Assembly (NCBI GenBank): GCA_944323625.1
Contig: CALUTD010000021.1
Coordinates: 1 to 34,974, forward strand
Reading direction: 5' to 3'
Length of the DNA: 34,974 nt
From: Candidatus Gastranaerophilales bacterium
Lineage (GTDB): Bacteria; Cyanobacteriota; Vampirovibrionia; Gastranaerophilales; Gastranaerophilaceae
Shown piece after piece: positions 1-10,784 of the stretch. Position 1 is the first letter of the stretch. Every line of letters begins with the position of its first letter. Under the pieces are notes generated by a model, which worked only from the letters and a program-made list of their open reading frames with translations, was not told the DNA's origin and did not search any database. Both the position numbers and the translations under genes were made by a program.

Positions 1-150
1 GCGAAGCAAACACTTGTCCGAGAGGAAGCAAAAACAAGACAGCAGCAAGAAACCGAAAGGTTTCTGAAAGCGGAGATGCAAGATTGAGCCGGGAGGAAAA
101 TCTAAGAAGTCTAAAAATCGAGCAATTTATTGCGTAGATTTTGACTTGTT

Positions 151-262
151 CAGGATCTTACCATTGTGGAACAACCGGCATGAGGCTATGAATATTAAAC
201 ATTGAAAATACATGTGTAATTCCGGATTGGTAAGATCCTGAGCTCGCTTCGCCCCTCAGGAT
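151..262. repeat. Composite palindromic repeat built on CAGGATCTTACCA
   Basis: A perfect 13-bp inverted repeat lies at 151-163 (CAGGATCTTACCA) and 228-240, with a 64-nt loop. Its right arm runs into a second hairpin with arms ATCCTGAG (235-242) and CTCAGGAT (255-262) around a GC-rich loop. The words resemble the dispersed AGGATC/CCTGA palindromes found in many bacterial genomes, so this is probably a non-coding dispersed repeat rather than a terminator for a known gene. There is no U tract. Confidence 0.6.
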
Positions 263-314
263 GACGATTAAAGTGTTATCTTTTAAACAAGTAACAAGAA
301 GCTTCCATTTTGTC

Positions 315-335
315 AACCTGAACTTGTTTCAGGTT
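315..335. repeat. Short hairpin repeat, AACCTGAA / TTCAGGTT
   Basis: Arms at 315-322 and 328-335 pair perfectly around a 5-nt loop. The sequence is related to the CCTGA/TCAGG words at 151-262, so the two probably belong to one dispersed palindromic family. Confidence 0.5.
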
Positions 336-476
336 CTTATCGACTTGGGAGAACAAAATGAATCGATGAAGAAAAACCTTGTAAAATCAAGTATATCTTT
401 CGTGCTTGTAAATTTTGAATTCGTTTAATACCCCATGGCGCTTCGCGTTCCATTCTCAAATACAAATAAAAACTTA

Positions 477-965
477 TTATTTATTTTTTTTATTATATTC
501 AACAATAAAATCAGCGAGTTTAGACTTAAATTCTTTAGGGCTTCTGAATTTCTTATCCTGAATAAATTCATCTTTTACTGTTTGCCAAAACTTTTCAAAT
601 TCTCCGTTTTGCTGTGGTCTATATGTGTTTGTATATTTATGTTTAATTTGCATTTCCGAGAAAAAGCGCTCAACAGGGTGAGTATTTTTATTATTGGCAT
701 AGTCACCCGAACAAAATTCACCTGCATTATCGGTTTCTATTATATTCGGTTCAAGTCCGTAGTTTTCTTTCAAATGTTTTAATGTTTTTAAAATAGAGAA
801 CATTACAGTCAAAGAGGTTTTATCTTCCATAAATTCAAGCCAACAAATTTTCGCTTCCGAATCTAAAGCTCCCAAAAGATAGTATCTTTGATTCGGTTTA
901 ACCGTCAAGTTTTTTTTAGATATTTTCAAGCAATCTAAATGAAGTATTTCTTTTTTTCTAGCCAT
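477..965 (-). CDS. Orphan DDE transposase core domain (rve / IS481-like), probably a fragment
   Basis: The 162-residue product covers little more than an RNase H-like integrase core. The first catalytic Asp is in HLD near residue 11, the second in ETDNAGEF near residue 80, and the Glu is expected in RPQQNGEFEKFW. The N-terminal helix-turn-helix of IS481/IS3-type transposases is absent. The protein also stops at VEYNKKNK, just short of the usual C-terminal segment, so it is about half normal length. The start is nevertheless plausible: AAGGAG lies 8 nt upstream. No upstream frame carries a helix-turn-helix, because the next gene ends 62 bp away. It is either an IS remnant or a solo catalytic subunit. 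Family assignment is moderately sure, activity unlikely. Confidence 0.7.
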   Translation of the reverse strand: MARKKEILHLDCLKISKKNLTVKPNQRYYLLGALDSEAKICWLEFMEDKTSLTVMFSILKTLKHLKENYGLEPNIIETDNAGEFCSGDYANNKNTHPVERFFSEMQIKHKYTNTYRPQQNGEFEKFWQTVKDEFIQDKKFRSPKEFKSKLADFIVEYNKKNK

Positions 966-1016
966 AACATAAACTCCTTGTTCCGTAATTATAAATATTC
1001 TATACTGTTATGGCTA
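959..1016. repeat. 11-bp inverted repeat overlapping the transposase start codon
   Basis: TAGCCATAACA (959-969) and TGTTATGGCTA (1006-1016) are perfect inverted copies with a 36-nt loop. The left copy contains the ATG of the transposase fragment, so its mRNA could fold with the start codon in a stem. It may be what is left of an insertion-sequence end. No matching copy was seen at the other side of the gene near 420-480. Confidence 0.5.
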
Positions 1017-1026
1017 AAAAAGCAAG

Positions 1027-1437
1027 TTAAAGCAGCTTTTGAAAACTTGCTTTATTGTTATTATCAATATATGTATGCAGTTTTTGAATCAATACAGGAG
1101 AAAAATTATAAACATTATCAGCCGGTATTATTTTTATGAAAGAGTTATAACCGTCCTGAGCAGACACAGAGGCAATAAATTCTTTTGTATAAGCTTTAAA
1201 CAGTACACTTCCGGTTTTAAATTGTATTTCTTCAATAGAGTAATTATGTTCATTCAATGCAGATAATAAAAGGTACATAAGATTTTCTGTTGACGTTCTG
1301 TAAGATTTAGCGAATGCTCCGTTTGTTGAAACTGTTTTTATTACAGTATTTGCAGGTATAATATTTTCCGCAAAACAACATTGCGGAAAAGCCGTAAAAA
1401 TACTTAACAATAATAATATAACAGTACTTTTCTTCAT
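1027..1437 (-). CDS. Small exported protein of unknown function
   Basis: I do not recognise a family. The 136-residue product starts with a classical signal peptide: MKK, a hydrophobic core (VILLLLSIFTAF), then QCCFAE with likely cleavage after CFA, so the mature part is periplasmic or secreted. The remaining ~110 residues look like a mixed alpha/beta domain with no catalytic motif. The start is taken at MKKS because its ATG overlaps the polA stop by one base (TAATG) and GGAG lies just upstream. The longer frame (MDGDL) starts inside polA. The overlap implies translational coupling to polA, perhaps simply as the last gene of its transcript. Confidence 0.75.
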   Translation of the reverse strand: MKKSTVILLLLSIFTAFPQCCFAENIIPANTVIKTVSTNGAFAKSYRTSTENLMYLLLSALNEHNYSIEEIQFKTGSVLFKAYTKEFIASVSAQDGYNSFIKIIPADNVYNFSPVLIQKLHTYIDNNNKASFQKLL

Positions 1438-4307
1438 TAAATCTCCATCCAAGATTTTCCTGCATAAACATCTACTTTTAAAGGAACCAAAAAGGGTTGA
1501 TTCAGTTCCATAGCGTTTATAACCAATTTTTTCACCTCTTCTATTTCAGTATTAACGGTTTCTATAACAAGTTCATCATGCACTTGGATGATTATTTTAG
1601 ATTTAATGTTATTTTTTGTAAAGTCATCTTGTAATCTTACCATAGCCAATTTCATGACATCCGCTGCCGTGCCTTGAATAGGAGCATTTATAGCTGCGCG
1701 CTGTGCCGCCTCTTGAATTTTTGAATTAGTACTCAACAATCCCGAACTTAAATATCTTTTTCTGCCGTATAATGTTTCTACATATCCATGAGAATATGCA
1801 AATTTAACTGTATTATCCATATATTCTTTTATACCGGGATATGTTTTAAAGTATCTGTCAATAAAATCCTGAGCTTCCAAAGGAGAAATGCCCAGTGCTG
1901 ATGCTAAGCCATAACGGGATTGACCGTAAACAATTCCGAAGTTAACCGCCTTGGCCCTGGAGCGCATATCTTTTGTTACTTCATCTAAAGGCACTGAGAA
2001 AACCTTACTGGCCGTCATACTGTGTACATCTTCATCTTCACAAAAAGCCTCTATCATATTATCATCTCTTGATATATGAGCAAGAAGTCTTAATTCTATT
2101 TGAGAATAGTCTGCCGAAATTATAAAATTATTTTTATCTTCCGCAACAAAAGCACCCCTTATCCTGTTTCCGAGCTCTGTTCTTATGGGAATATTCTGTA
2201 AATTCGGATTAGATGAAGACAATCTTCCGGTTGTTGTTATCGTTTGGTTAAAACTTGTATGTATTCTTCCGTCATAAGGACTTCTCAGTTCAGGCAAAGC
2301 ATCAACATAAGTACTTTTCAATTTTGCCAAATGCCTTTGTTCCAATATATCTTTTGCTATTTGGTTTTCCTGTGCCAAACTTTCCAAAACTTTTGCACTT
2401 GTTGAATATCCTGTCTTAGATTTCATGCCCTTTGCTTTAAGATTCAACTTACCAAAAAGCATATCTGCAACTTGTTTAGGTGAGTTTATATTGAATTTTT
2501 CTCCGACTTCATCATAAATTTTATTTTCTATTACAAAAAGTTTATCGTTAATTTCTTTCTCTATAACATTTAAATACTCAACATCAATACTTGCGCCGTT
2601 TTCTTCCATCTGTGCAAGCACAAGAGTTAAAGGAACTTCAATATTATATAGTAAATCCAATTCTTTTTCGTCGAGATTCTGCTGCCAGTATTTTGTTAAA
2701 AGCAATGTTGCAAAAGCATCATCACAAGCATAAGACGCAGCTTCCTTAATATCAACAGATTCTATACTGTAAGAACCTGAAGTTTTGACAAGCTGCTCAA
2801 ACTCAACCATAATATAATCCAAATAATCACTTGCCTGTTGTTTTAAGCCGTGTTTTCTTGATGAATCTTTTATATAACTTGCAAGCATTGTATCAAATAT
2901 TATATTTTTTAACGGCAGTCCGTGGCGTTTCAGTACATGGTAATCATATTTTGCATTTTGCAGAGTTTTAGCAATATTTTCATCAGCCAATACAGGCGCA
3001 AGAACAGGTATAACTTCTTCTAAATCCAATTGTTGCCCAACTTGATGAAAAACGGGTATATAGTATGATTTTATCAAATCATCTTTTGTTTCATCTATTT
3101 TTATTCTGTTATTTTTCATTTGTATTTGCTCGGAATATGCAACGGAAATTCCGACTAAATCACACTCTAAAGAATTTAATCCCGTTGTTTCAACATCAAT
3201 TGAAAAAACAGATTGCTTTTTTAGTTCATCAATAAATGAGTTCAGTTTATCAACAGTATCAACAATATTTTTTTGATGATTATATTCCTTATGAGAAGCC
3301 TGAACAAGCATATCCCCTATACCAAGTCCGAGCTGCATTTGTCCTTGAACAGATTCTTGCACACTATTTGTTTCATTACAATGCGCAGCAACTTTTGCTC
3401 CCATCGAGGCAATTTTAAAAGGTTTTAATATATTATCGGAATTTTTCAAAAAATTATAAAATTGATTTTTCTTAAAAAATTCAATAACTGAATCATAATT
3501 TGGCATTTCGAGCTTAGCACAGTCAAAATCAAACTCAATATCTAAGTTGCGCTCAATTGTAGCCAATTTTTTACTTAATAATGCTATTTCCATCCCCTCT
3601 TCAAGTTTTTTATGCAGAGCTTTCTCTTTTATTTCATCTATTTCTTCATAAATATGTTCAAGTTTATCAAATCTTGAAAGCAGTTTACAAGCAGTTTTTT
3701 CACCTATTCCTTTTATACCGGGGATATTATCGGATGAATCACCGCTCAATCCTTTAAAATCTGTTATTTGATAAGGGTAAACACCCATTTTATCAAAGAC
3801 TTTATACCAATCATACTCAATTAATTCACCTTTTGAAGGAACTATAACTTTTATAAATCCCTCTCTGTCCACAAGTTGGAAAGAATCCCTATCACCTGTC
3901 AGAATATATGTTTTATGTTGTTTTTGTTTGGCTTTTGTAGCAATTGTACCTATTACATCGTCGGCTTCATAACCTTCTTTTGTCAGAATAGGAATATTTA
4001 AAGCCTGAAGTCCTTCAACTATAAGCGCAATTTGACTGCTTAATGTTTCGGGCATAGTTTCACGTTGTGCCTTATATTCGGAATAAAGTTCCGTCCTGAA
4101 TGTATGCCTTGATACATCAAATGCAACCGCAATAGAATCAGGTTTTATAGTTGTATTTTGAAGTAAATCAAAAAGAGCTTTGAAAAAACCGAATACAGCC
4201 CAGGTCGGCTGGTTATCCGTTGTTTTCATTGCCGTTCTTTCAAGTGCAAAAAAATATCTGTAGGCCAGTGCATGCCCATCTATTAATATAAAATTTTTAT
4301 CCTGCAT
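1437..4307 (-). CDS. polA: DNA polymerase I
   Basis: This 956-residue enzyme has three domains in the usual order. The N-terminal 5'-3' exonuclease (residues 1 to ~290) has ADDVIGT and the helix-hairpin GDSSDNIPGIKGIGEKTA. The 3'-5' proofreading domain (~370-550) keeps its metal ligands (SIDVETTGL, NAKYDYHVL, YACDDAFAT) and so looks active. The polymerase domain carries motif A (ADYSQIELRLLAHIS), motif B (RAKAVNFGIVYGQ) and motif C (QVHDELVIE). It fills gaps in repair and removes Okazaki primers. The frame extends to a TTG at 4322, but the ATG at 4307 has AAGGA six bases upstream and gives the conserved start MQDKNFILIDGHALAYR. It lies 76 bp behind the TPR gene and is coupled to the exported-protein gene downstream. 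Confidence 0.97.
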   Translation of the reverse strand: MQDKNFILIDGHALAYRYFFALERTAMKTTDNQPTWAVFGFFKALFDLLQNTTIKPDSIAVAFDVSRHTFRTELYSEYKAQRETMPETLSSQIALIVEGLQALNIPILTKEGYEADDVIGTIATKAKQKQHKTYILTGDRDSFQLVDREGFIKVIVPSKGELIEYDWYKVFDKMGVYPYQITDFKGLSGDSSDNIPGIKGIGEKTACKLLSRFDKLEHIYEEIDEIKEKALHKKLEEGMEIALLSKKLATIERNLDIEFDFDCAKLEMPNYDSVIEFFKKNQFYNFLKNSDNILKPFKIASMGAKVAAHCNETNSVQESVQGQMQLGLGIGDMLVQASHKEYNHQKNIVDTVDKLNSFIDELKKQSVFSIDVETTGLNSLECDLVGISVAYSEQIQMKNNRIKIDETKDDLIKSYYIPVFHQVGQQLDLEEVIPVLAPVLADENIAKTLQNAKYDYHVLKRHGLPLKNIIFDTMLASYIKDSSRKHGLKQQASDYLDYIMVEFEQLVKTSGSYSIESVDIKEAASYACDDAFATLLLTKYWQQNLDEKELDLLYNIEVPLTLVLAQMEENGASIDVEYLNVIEKEINDKLFVIENKIYDEVGEKFNINSPKQVADMLFGKLNLKAKGMKSKTGYSTSAKVLESLAQENQIAKDILEQRHLAKLKSTYVDALPELRSPYDGRIHTSFNQTITTTGRLSSSNPNLQNIPIRTELGNRIRGAFVAEDKNNFIISADYSQIELRLLAHISRDDNMIEAFCEDEDVHSMTASKVFSVPLDEVTKDMRSRAKAVNFGIVYGQSRYGLASALGISPLEAQDFIDRYFKTYPGIKEYMDNTVKFAYSHGYVETLYGRKRYLSSGLLSTNSKIQEAAQRAAINAPIQGTAADVMKLAMVRLQDDFTKNNIKSKIIIQVHDELVIETVNTEIEEVKKLVINAMELNQPFLVPLKVDVYAGKSWMEI

Positions 4308-4383
4308 ATAAATCCTTAACAATGTATAGATTTATTTTAGAATATTATTAGCCTTTTAACAATAAAACATTACTTTTAATTAA

Positions 4384-6159
4384 TCAATTTTCACATTGAT
4401 GTTCTTCAATCTGCTTTAAAAGTTCAAGTCCTTCTTCATGTTCGGGGAAAATCTTGAATAAAACATCAAGGTGTTCCCGTGCAGTTTTATAATCTTTCAT
4501 CAAATATTTACATTTTGCCAGTTCAAATAATATAAAAGTTGATTCAGGGTTTGATAAATGTAGGATATTAAAAAGTAAATAAGCCTCATTATACAGTTCT
4601 AAATTCATATATACCATTGCAAGAAGATTTGCAATTTCTGAATTTGGTTCTAAATTATAAGCATCTTCAAGCAGCTGCCTTGCATTTGCGTAGTTCTTTT
4701 CGCTGTAATATACCTGTGCAAGATAGAACAAAACCTGCAGATTTTGAGGTTCTTTTGTTATACATTCAAGCAATATTTTTTTGGCTTTTGACATCATGCC
4801 CATTGAAATATAGTTTATTGCAACTCTAACAAGCATATAAACAGGAATATTCTCGTGTTGCATAAGTTTTGAATAGAGTTTTTTTGCATTTTCAAAATCA
4901 GCCATCATATGGAAATAATTACCGTATTCAAAAAGGACATAAATATTATCTGGAGCAAGCTTATATGCCTTTTTAAAATAACTTATTGCACGGTCAAAAA
5001 TTCGTCTTGACATATAAATTATGGCTAAATCCTTATATGCCAAAACATAATTCGGATCTAATGAAATAATCTTTTTAAAAAGTTCTTCAGCCCTGTCTGT
5101 TTCATCTGTTTTGGCACATAATACAGCATAATCATAAAGCACATTTGCATTCATCATACCTGAAGAAACCAGTTCAGAATACAATACTTTAGCACCTTCT
5201 AAATTATTTGTCCTTGAATATAAAGATGCTAAATAAAGTTTTAACGGAATAGAACTCATATTAAAAATTATAAGTTTTTCAATTATTTCGACAGCCTTTT
5301 CAAGTTGTTTCTTCCCTTCGTAAGCACAAGCAAGGTTGTATAAATTATTATCATTATCAGAAACAGTTTCAATGATTTTTTCATAAGCTTCAACAGCCGC
5401 AGAAAATTTTTGAGCTTTGAGTGCCGCAAGTGCATAAGCTTCAAGATACTGATATTTATTATCGGATTCATACGCCCTTTTTAAATGAGTATATGCTTTA
5501 TCAAATCTTTTTTGAGCGAAATATGCTATACCCGTATTATAAAGAATTGAAGAATTATCAGGCTCTGATTCCAATGCTTTTTTATAAGATTCCAACGCCT
5601 GTTTTACATCACCCGATGTAAAATACGCCAAACCCAATTTATTATAGTACCGTGATTTATCTTCAGAATATTCTGCCGCCTTTTGAAGATAATCTATAGC
5701 CGCTTCCGTACGGTTTGTTTCCATTGCTGCAGATGACAATATATCATAAACTTGGACATCTTCGTTATCAATTGAAAGCATTTTTTCTGACAAAGAAAAT
5801 ATATCTTCAAATTTTCTTTGTTTTATCAGAACAATACACAAACTTTTGTATGCGTCTAAATAATCCTCCCTCTCTTGTATTAATTGCCTTAAAAGATTCT
5901 CGGCTTCCGTAAGATTCCCGTTTTCAATATTTATTATTGCAAGATAATACATTGCCACGGTATTATTAGAATCTCTTTCAAGAACATATGAAAAATTCTT
6001 AAATGCTTCTTGCATATTATTCAAATTAACATTACAAAGCCCCAAAAGTTTATTTAATTCAATATTATCTTTTTGTTCTTCTAATGTTTGCAAAATTAGC
6101 TCTTTTGCTTGTTTATATTGTTTATTATTTATTAAATTTTGTATTTCTTTTTCACTCAT
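4384..6159 (-). CDS. TPR-repeat protein
   Basis: The ~591-residue product is almost entirely tetratricopeptide repeats, 34-residue helical hairpins with the W/L-G-A/Y-A-F-A-P pattern (for example YNKLGLAYFTSGDVKQALESY and ILYNTGIAYFAQKRFDKAY). They run from the N-terminus to the last residues. There is no signal peptide or membrane helix, so it is probably a cytoplasmic scaffold. No catalytic domain is attached and the partner cannot be read from sequence. The start is taken at MSEKEI. The upstream extension uses a TTG and overlaps a TATAAT box (6172-6167). No Shine-Dalgarno is visible and that box ends 7 nt from the ATG, so the mRNA may be leaderless. It heads a probable transcript with polA. 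Confidence 0.9.
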   Translation of the reverse strand: MSEKEIQNLINNKQYKQAKELILQTLEEQKDNIELNKLLGLCNVNLNNMQEAFKNFSYVLERDSNNTVAMYYLAIINIENGNLTEAENLLRQLIQEREDYLDAYKSLCIVLIKQRKFEDIFSLSEKMLSIDNEDVQVYDILSSAAMETNRTEAAIDYLQKAAEYSEDKSRYYNKLGLAYFTSGDVKQALESYKKALESEPDNSSILYNTGIAYFAQKRFDKAYTHLKRAYESDNKYQYLEAYALAALKAQKFSAAVEAYEKIIETVSDNDNNLYNLACAYEGKKQLEKAVEIIEKLIIFNMSSIPLKLYLASLYSRTNNLEGAKVLYSELVSSGMMNANVLYDYAVLCAKTDETDRAEELFKKIISLDPNYVLAYKDLAIIYMSRRIFDRAISYFKKAYKLAPDNIYVLFEYGNYFHMMADFENAKKLYSKLMQHENIPVYMLVRVAINYISMGMMSKAKKILLECITKEPQNLQVLFYLAQVYYSEKNYANARQLLEDAYNLEPNSEIANLLAMVYMNLELYNEAYLLFNILHLSNPESTFILFELAKCKYLMKDYKTAREHLDVLFKIFPEHEEGLELLKQIEEHQCEN

Positions 6160-6187
6160 ATTAATGATTATAACACACAATAAAAAA

Positions 6188-6216
6188 TTGAAAAAAAAGA
6201 TAGTTTATGTTTAAAT
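6188..6216 (+). promoter_or_regulatory. Candidate ndk promoter
   Basis: TTGAAA (6188-6193) is followed after 17 bp by TTAAAT (6211-6216), giving a transcript start about 30 nt before ndk. It overlaps the divergent promoter region of the TPR gene. The -10 matches the consensus at only four of six positions. Confidence 0.4.
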
Positions 6217-6251
6217 AATTAGGAGATTTAAGACATTAGGGGAGAAAAACT

Positions 6252-7809
<1,558 letters not shown>

Positions 7810-7820
7810 CATCTTATAAT

Positions 7821-9113
7821 TTATATATCAAATCTTTTATATATTTCATCAATATTGTTAAGGTAATCTTCAATATTAAAGCAATCTTTAATTTCAGACT
7901 CATTTAAAATTTTAACTACATCAGTATCTTGAAGCAAATTATTAATAAAGCTTGAATGATTATTAAATGCATCAAGAGCATTTCTTTGTACAAGCTTATA
8001 TGCATCTTCACGAAGCATACCTTTTGAACAAAGCTTTAATAAAACCTTTTGCGAAAATACTATACCTCCGAATAAATTAGTATTTTTTAACATATTATCT
8101 TTATGTACAACAAGATTTTTTATGGTATTTTCAAGCCTTGAAAGCATATAATCAATCAATATTGTTGAATCGGGGAAAATAATTCTTTCTACGGAACTGT
8201 GAGAAATATCTCTTTCATGCCAAAGCGGAATATTTTCCATTGCTGCAATTGAATTAGAACGAACAACCCTCGCTAGTCCCGATAAATTTTCACCCGATAT
8301 GGGATTCTTTTTATGCGGCATAGCCGATGACCCTTTTTGCCCTGTTGAAAAGCCTTCCTCAACTTCTAAAACCTCTGTTCTTTGAAGATGTCTTAATTCA
8401 ACGGCCACCTGCTCAATAACACATGCAATTAATGCCAAAGCTTGAATATACTGTGCATGGATATCCCTTGCTATAACTTGAGTTGAAAATTTTGCACTCT
8501 TTAAATTAAGCAAAGAACAAGCTTTTTTTTCAATTTCAGGACTTATATTACTATAGGTACCTACAGGACCTGAAATTTGACCTACACATGCTTCTTCAAG
8601 TGCTTTTTCAAAATTCCGTTTATTTCGTTCAAAAAGGTCAATCCAACCGCATATTTTGACTCCGAAAGTCATCGGTTCTGCATGAACACCGTGTGAACGT
8701 CCTATACAAATCGTTTTTTTATGCTCTTTTGCTTTTTCTTTTAAAGTTGAAATTAAGTTATCAATGTCTTCTAAAATGATTTTGCCCGCATCTCTCATTT
8801 GGAGCGCAAGCGCCGTGTCTATTACATCTGAGCTTGTAAGCCCCATGTGAATAAATCTTGAATTTTCACCCACATTTTCATTTACATTTGTAAGGAAAGC
8901 AATTAAATCATGCCTGACCTCTTTTTCAATTTCATCTATTCTTTCAACAGAAAAAGCAGCCTTCGAAATTATTTCATTTAAAGCCTCATCAGAGATTTTT
9001 CCCGACATATTGTAAGCTTTACAAACAGCAAGCTCAACATCAAGATAGTATTTAAACTTAGAGTCAAGCTCCCATATTTTTTTCATTTTTTCACGGGAAT
9101 ATCTTTCAATCAT
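7821..9113 (-). CDS. purB: Adenylosuccinate lyase
   Basis: PurB acts twice in purine synthesis: it releases fumarate from SAICAR and from adenylosuccinate. The 430-residue protein has the superfamily signature SSAMPHKKNPISGENLSGLAR around residues 260-280, the TSSDVIDTAL motif, and the His region GRSHGVHAEPMTFG. AAGGAAAG lies just upstream of the ATG and a good promoter stands before it. It lies apart from the large pur operon at 25728-32693, as is common for this gene. Confidence 0.97.
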   Translation of the reverse strand: MIERYSREKMKKIWELDSKFKYYLDVELAVCKAYNMSGKISDEALNEIISKAAFSVERIDEIEKEVRHDLIAFLTNVNENVGENSRFIHMGLTSSDVIDTALALQMRDAGKIILEDIDNLISTLKEKAKEHKKTICIGRSHGVHAEPMTFGVKICGWIDLFERNKRNFEKALEEACVGQISGPVGTYSNISPEIEKKACSLLNLKSAKFSTQVIARDIHAQYIQALALIACVIEQVAVELRHLQRTEVLEVEEGFSTGQKGSSAMPHKKNPISGENLSGLARVVRSNSIAAMENIPLWHERDISHSSVERIIFPDSTILIDYMLSRLENTIKNLVVHKDNMLKNTNLFGGIVFSQKVLLKLCSKGMLREDAYKLVQRNALDAFNNHSSFINNLLQDTDVVKILNESEIKDCFNIEDYLNNIDEIYKRFDI

Positions 9114-9136
9114 AAACTTTCCTTTTTAATGCTTTT

Positions 9137-9165
9137 ATTCTACAATAACACCATAAAGAGTTCAA
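9137..9165 (-). promoter_or_regulatory. purB promoter
   Basis: On the minus strand TTGAAC (9165-9160) and TAGAAT (9142-9137) are separated by exactly 17 bp, about 23 nt before the purB start. The 10 bp ATTCTACAAT at 9137-9146 also contain a plus-strand TACAAT that could serve leuA, but its -35 is poor. Confidence 0.65.
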
Positions 9166-9186
9166 CTCAAAAAGGAAGGCGGAATT

Positions 9187-10722
9187 ATGACATCGGAAGC
9201 AAACAAAAGACAACCGTTTTTTTATGACATTACATTAAGAGACGGTAATCAGTCGCTTAAGAAACCATGGAATACATACGAAAAAGAACTTATATTTAAC
9301 CACCTTGTTGAACTTGGAATACAAGGCGTTGAAGTCGGATTTGCCGCAGCCTCGGAAATGGATTTTGAAGCTTGTTCAAAACTTGCTTCCGTGGCTCCCG
9401 ATAATATAGTAATATCCGCACTGGCAAGATGTGTAGAAAACGACATAATAAAAGCGGCAGAATCAATTAAAGCGGCTAATAAACGCAGAATTCACACATT
9501 TATTGCCATGAGTCCGTTTAATATGGAATATGTACTAAATAAAAAACCTTTAGAAGTAAGAAAACAGGCAATAGAAGCAGTACAATTCGCAAGAAAAACA
9601 ATAGGTGAAAACGCACAGGTGGAATTTTCGGTTGAACACTTCGGAGATTGCGGTGAAAATTTAGATTTTGTTATTGATACTCTCAAAGAGATAGTAAAAG
9701 CAGGTGCAGATGTTATAAATCTTCCAAACACAGTTGAACGAACAAGACCAAAAACCTTCGTTGATATGGTTGAAAGAGTATATAATGAATTACCAAAAGA
9801 TATTATTATTTCAGTACACAACCATAACGACCTTGGTATGGCAACTGCAACAACAGTAGAAAGCTATTTTGCCGGAGCATTGCAATTGGAATGCGCTCTA
9901 AATGGGTTAGGAGAGCGTGCAGGCAATACAAATTTATATGAAGTTGCAATTGCACTCCATAATTCAGGTGTTGAAACAGGTTTGAACCTTTCAAAAATTT
10001 ATGAACTCGCTTTGACTATATCAGATATGTCGGGCGTAAAAATATATGAAAAAGCACCGTTAATAGGACCAGAATCGCTTGCGCACAGAAGCGGAATACA
10101 TCAAGATGGCGCAATCAAAACAAAAGATATGCAAAAAGGCGCCTACAGACCGATTCATCCTTCTTTAATCGGCAGAAAAGATGACGAAAAACTCGGATTC
10201 ACTTCTCAATCAGGCAAAACCGCAATATTTGAAATAATATCGGAAGCAGGTTACCCGATTACACTTCAAGAGGCTCAAAGAATAGCCCCATGTGCAAAAG
10301 AAATAGCGGAAAAAATCGGTGAGCTTTCAACTAAAAATATTATTGATATCTATTATAAACAGGTATTTAACGTCCAAGGCGCATTCAAACTCTGTAAAAT
10401 GGATAAAATTGATAACGAAAATATGAACCTCCATTTCATGTACCACGATAAAGAATATGATATTCAAGTACTTGGTAACGGCCCTGTTGATGCTTGTATA
10501 AAAGCTATCCAAAAAGCAGGTTTTAACTGTGAATTACTTCACTATGAACAAAAAGCATTAAATGAGGAATTAATGGGTTCAGGTGCAACCGCTATGAGTA
10601 TTATGCACTTTAAAGCTCCTAACGGCCAAACAATAATATCAAGAGGCCGCGACGAAAACACCGTTAAAGCTAATATCAAAGCTATTTTCAACGGTCTGAA
10701 TATTATTGAAAACATGAAATAA
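9187..10722 (+). CDS. leuA: 2-isopropylmalate synthase
   Basis: LeuA condenses acetyl-CoA with 2-oxoisovalerate, the first committed step of leucine synthesis. The 511-residue protein has an HMGL-type TIM barrel (residues ~12-290) with YDITLRDGNQSL, FSVEHFGD and the metal-binding VHNHNDLGMATATT, then GLGERAGNTNL. The C-terminal LeuA allosteric domain (~400-510) includes VLGNGPVDACIKAIQ and SGATAMSIMHF, so leucine feedback is likely. The DGNQSLKKPW variant is not the most common form (DGEQSPG). Homocitrate or citramalate synthase is less likely because the C-terminal domain fits LeuA. It has a good AAGGAAGGCGG Shine-Dalgarno and stands alone, divergent from purB. Confidence 0.88.
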   Translation: MTSEANKRQPFFYDITLRDGNQSLKKPWNTYEKELIFNHLVELGIQGVEVGFAAASEMDFEACSKLASVAPDNIVISALARCVENDIIKAAESIKAANKRRIHTFIAMSPFNMEYVLNKKPLEVRKQAIEAVQFARKTIGENAQVEFSVEHFGDCGENLDFVIDTLKEIVKAGADVINLPNTVERTRPKTFVDMVERVYNELPKDIIISVHNHNDLGMATATTVESYFAGALQLECALNGLGERAGNTNLYEVAIALHNSGVETGLNLSKIYELALTISDMSGVKIYEKAPLIGPESLAHRSGIHQDGAIKTKDMQKGAYRPIHPSLIGRKDDEKLGFTSQSGKTAIFEIISEAGYPITLQEAQRIAPCAKEIAEKIGELSTKNIIDIYYKQVFNVQGAFKLCKMDKIDNENMNLHFMYHDKEYDIQVLGNGPVDACIKAIQKAGFNCELLHYEQKALNEELMGSGATAMSIMHFKAPNGQTIISRGRDENTVKANIKAIFNGLNIIENMK

Positions 10723-10746
10723 AACTGTTAAGTAATTTAAAATAAA

Positions 10747-10775
10747 TGAAAAGTTTTACTAATTTCATATATAAT
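10747..10775 (+). promoter_or_regulatory. Candidate promoter of the restriction-modification operon
   Basis: A perfect TATAAT at 10770-10775 lies only 9 nt before the ATG at 10785, with a weak -35 (TGAAAA, 10747-10752). Transcription would start within a few bases of the start codon, and no Shine-Dalgarno is present, so the mRNA may be leaderless or nearly so. Confidence 0.5.
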
Positions 10776-10784
10776 AAATAAATT

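Larger units (their letters stand above)
1..476. other. Intergenic region with palindromic repeats; possible gene end at the window edge
   Basis: No complete gene is supported here. A frame entering from the left edge stays open to a TGA at 85-87 and could be the charged, Gln/Glu-rich C-terminus of a truncated gene, but another frame is also open to about 138, so neither is called. The rest holds short palindromes built on CCTGA/TCAGG (see the two repeat entries). A long frame on the plus strand at 435-782 is the shadow of the transposase fragment on the minus strand. Confidence 0.5.

Noticed and set aside
435-782. 115-residue plus-strand frame with hydrophobic composition
   Set aside because: It is antisense to the transposase core, has no ribosome binding site, and its Phe/Ile-rich content is what AT-rich antisense gives.
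4308-4322. TTG start extending polA by five residues
   Set aside because: The ATG at 4307 has AAGGA at the right distance and gives the conserved N-terminus.
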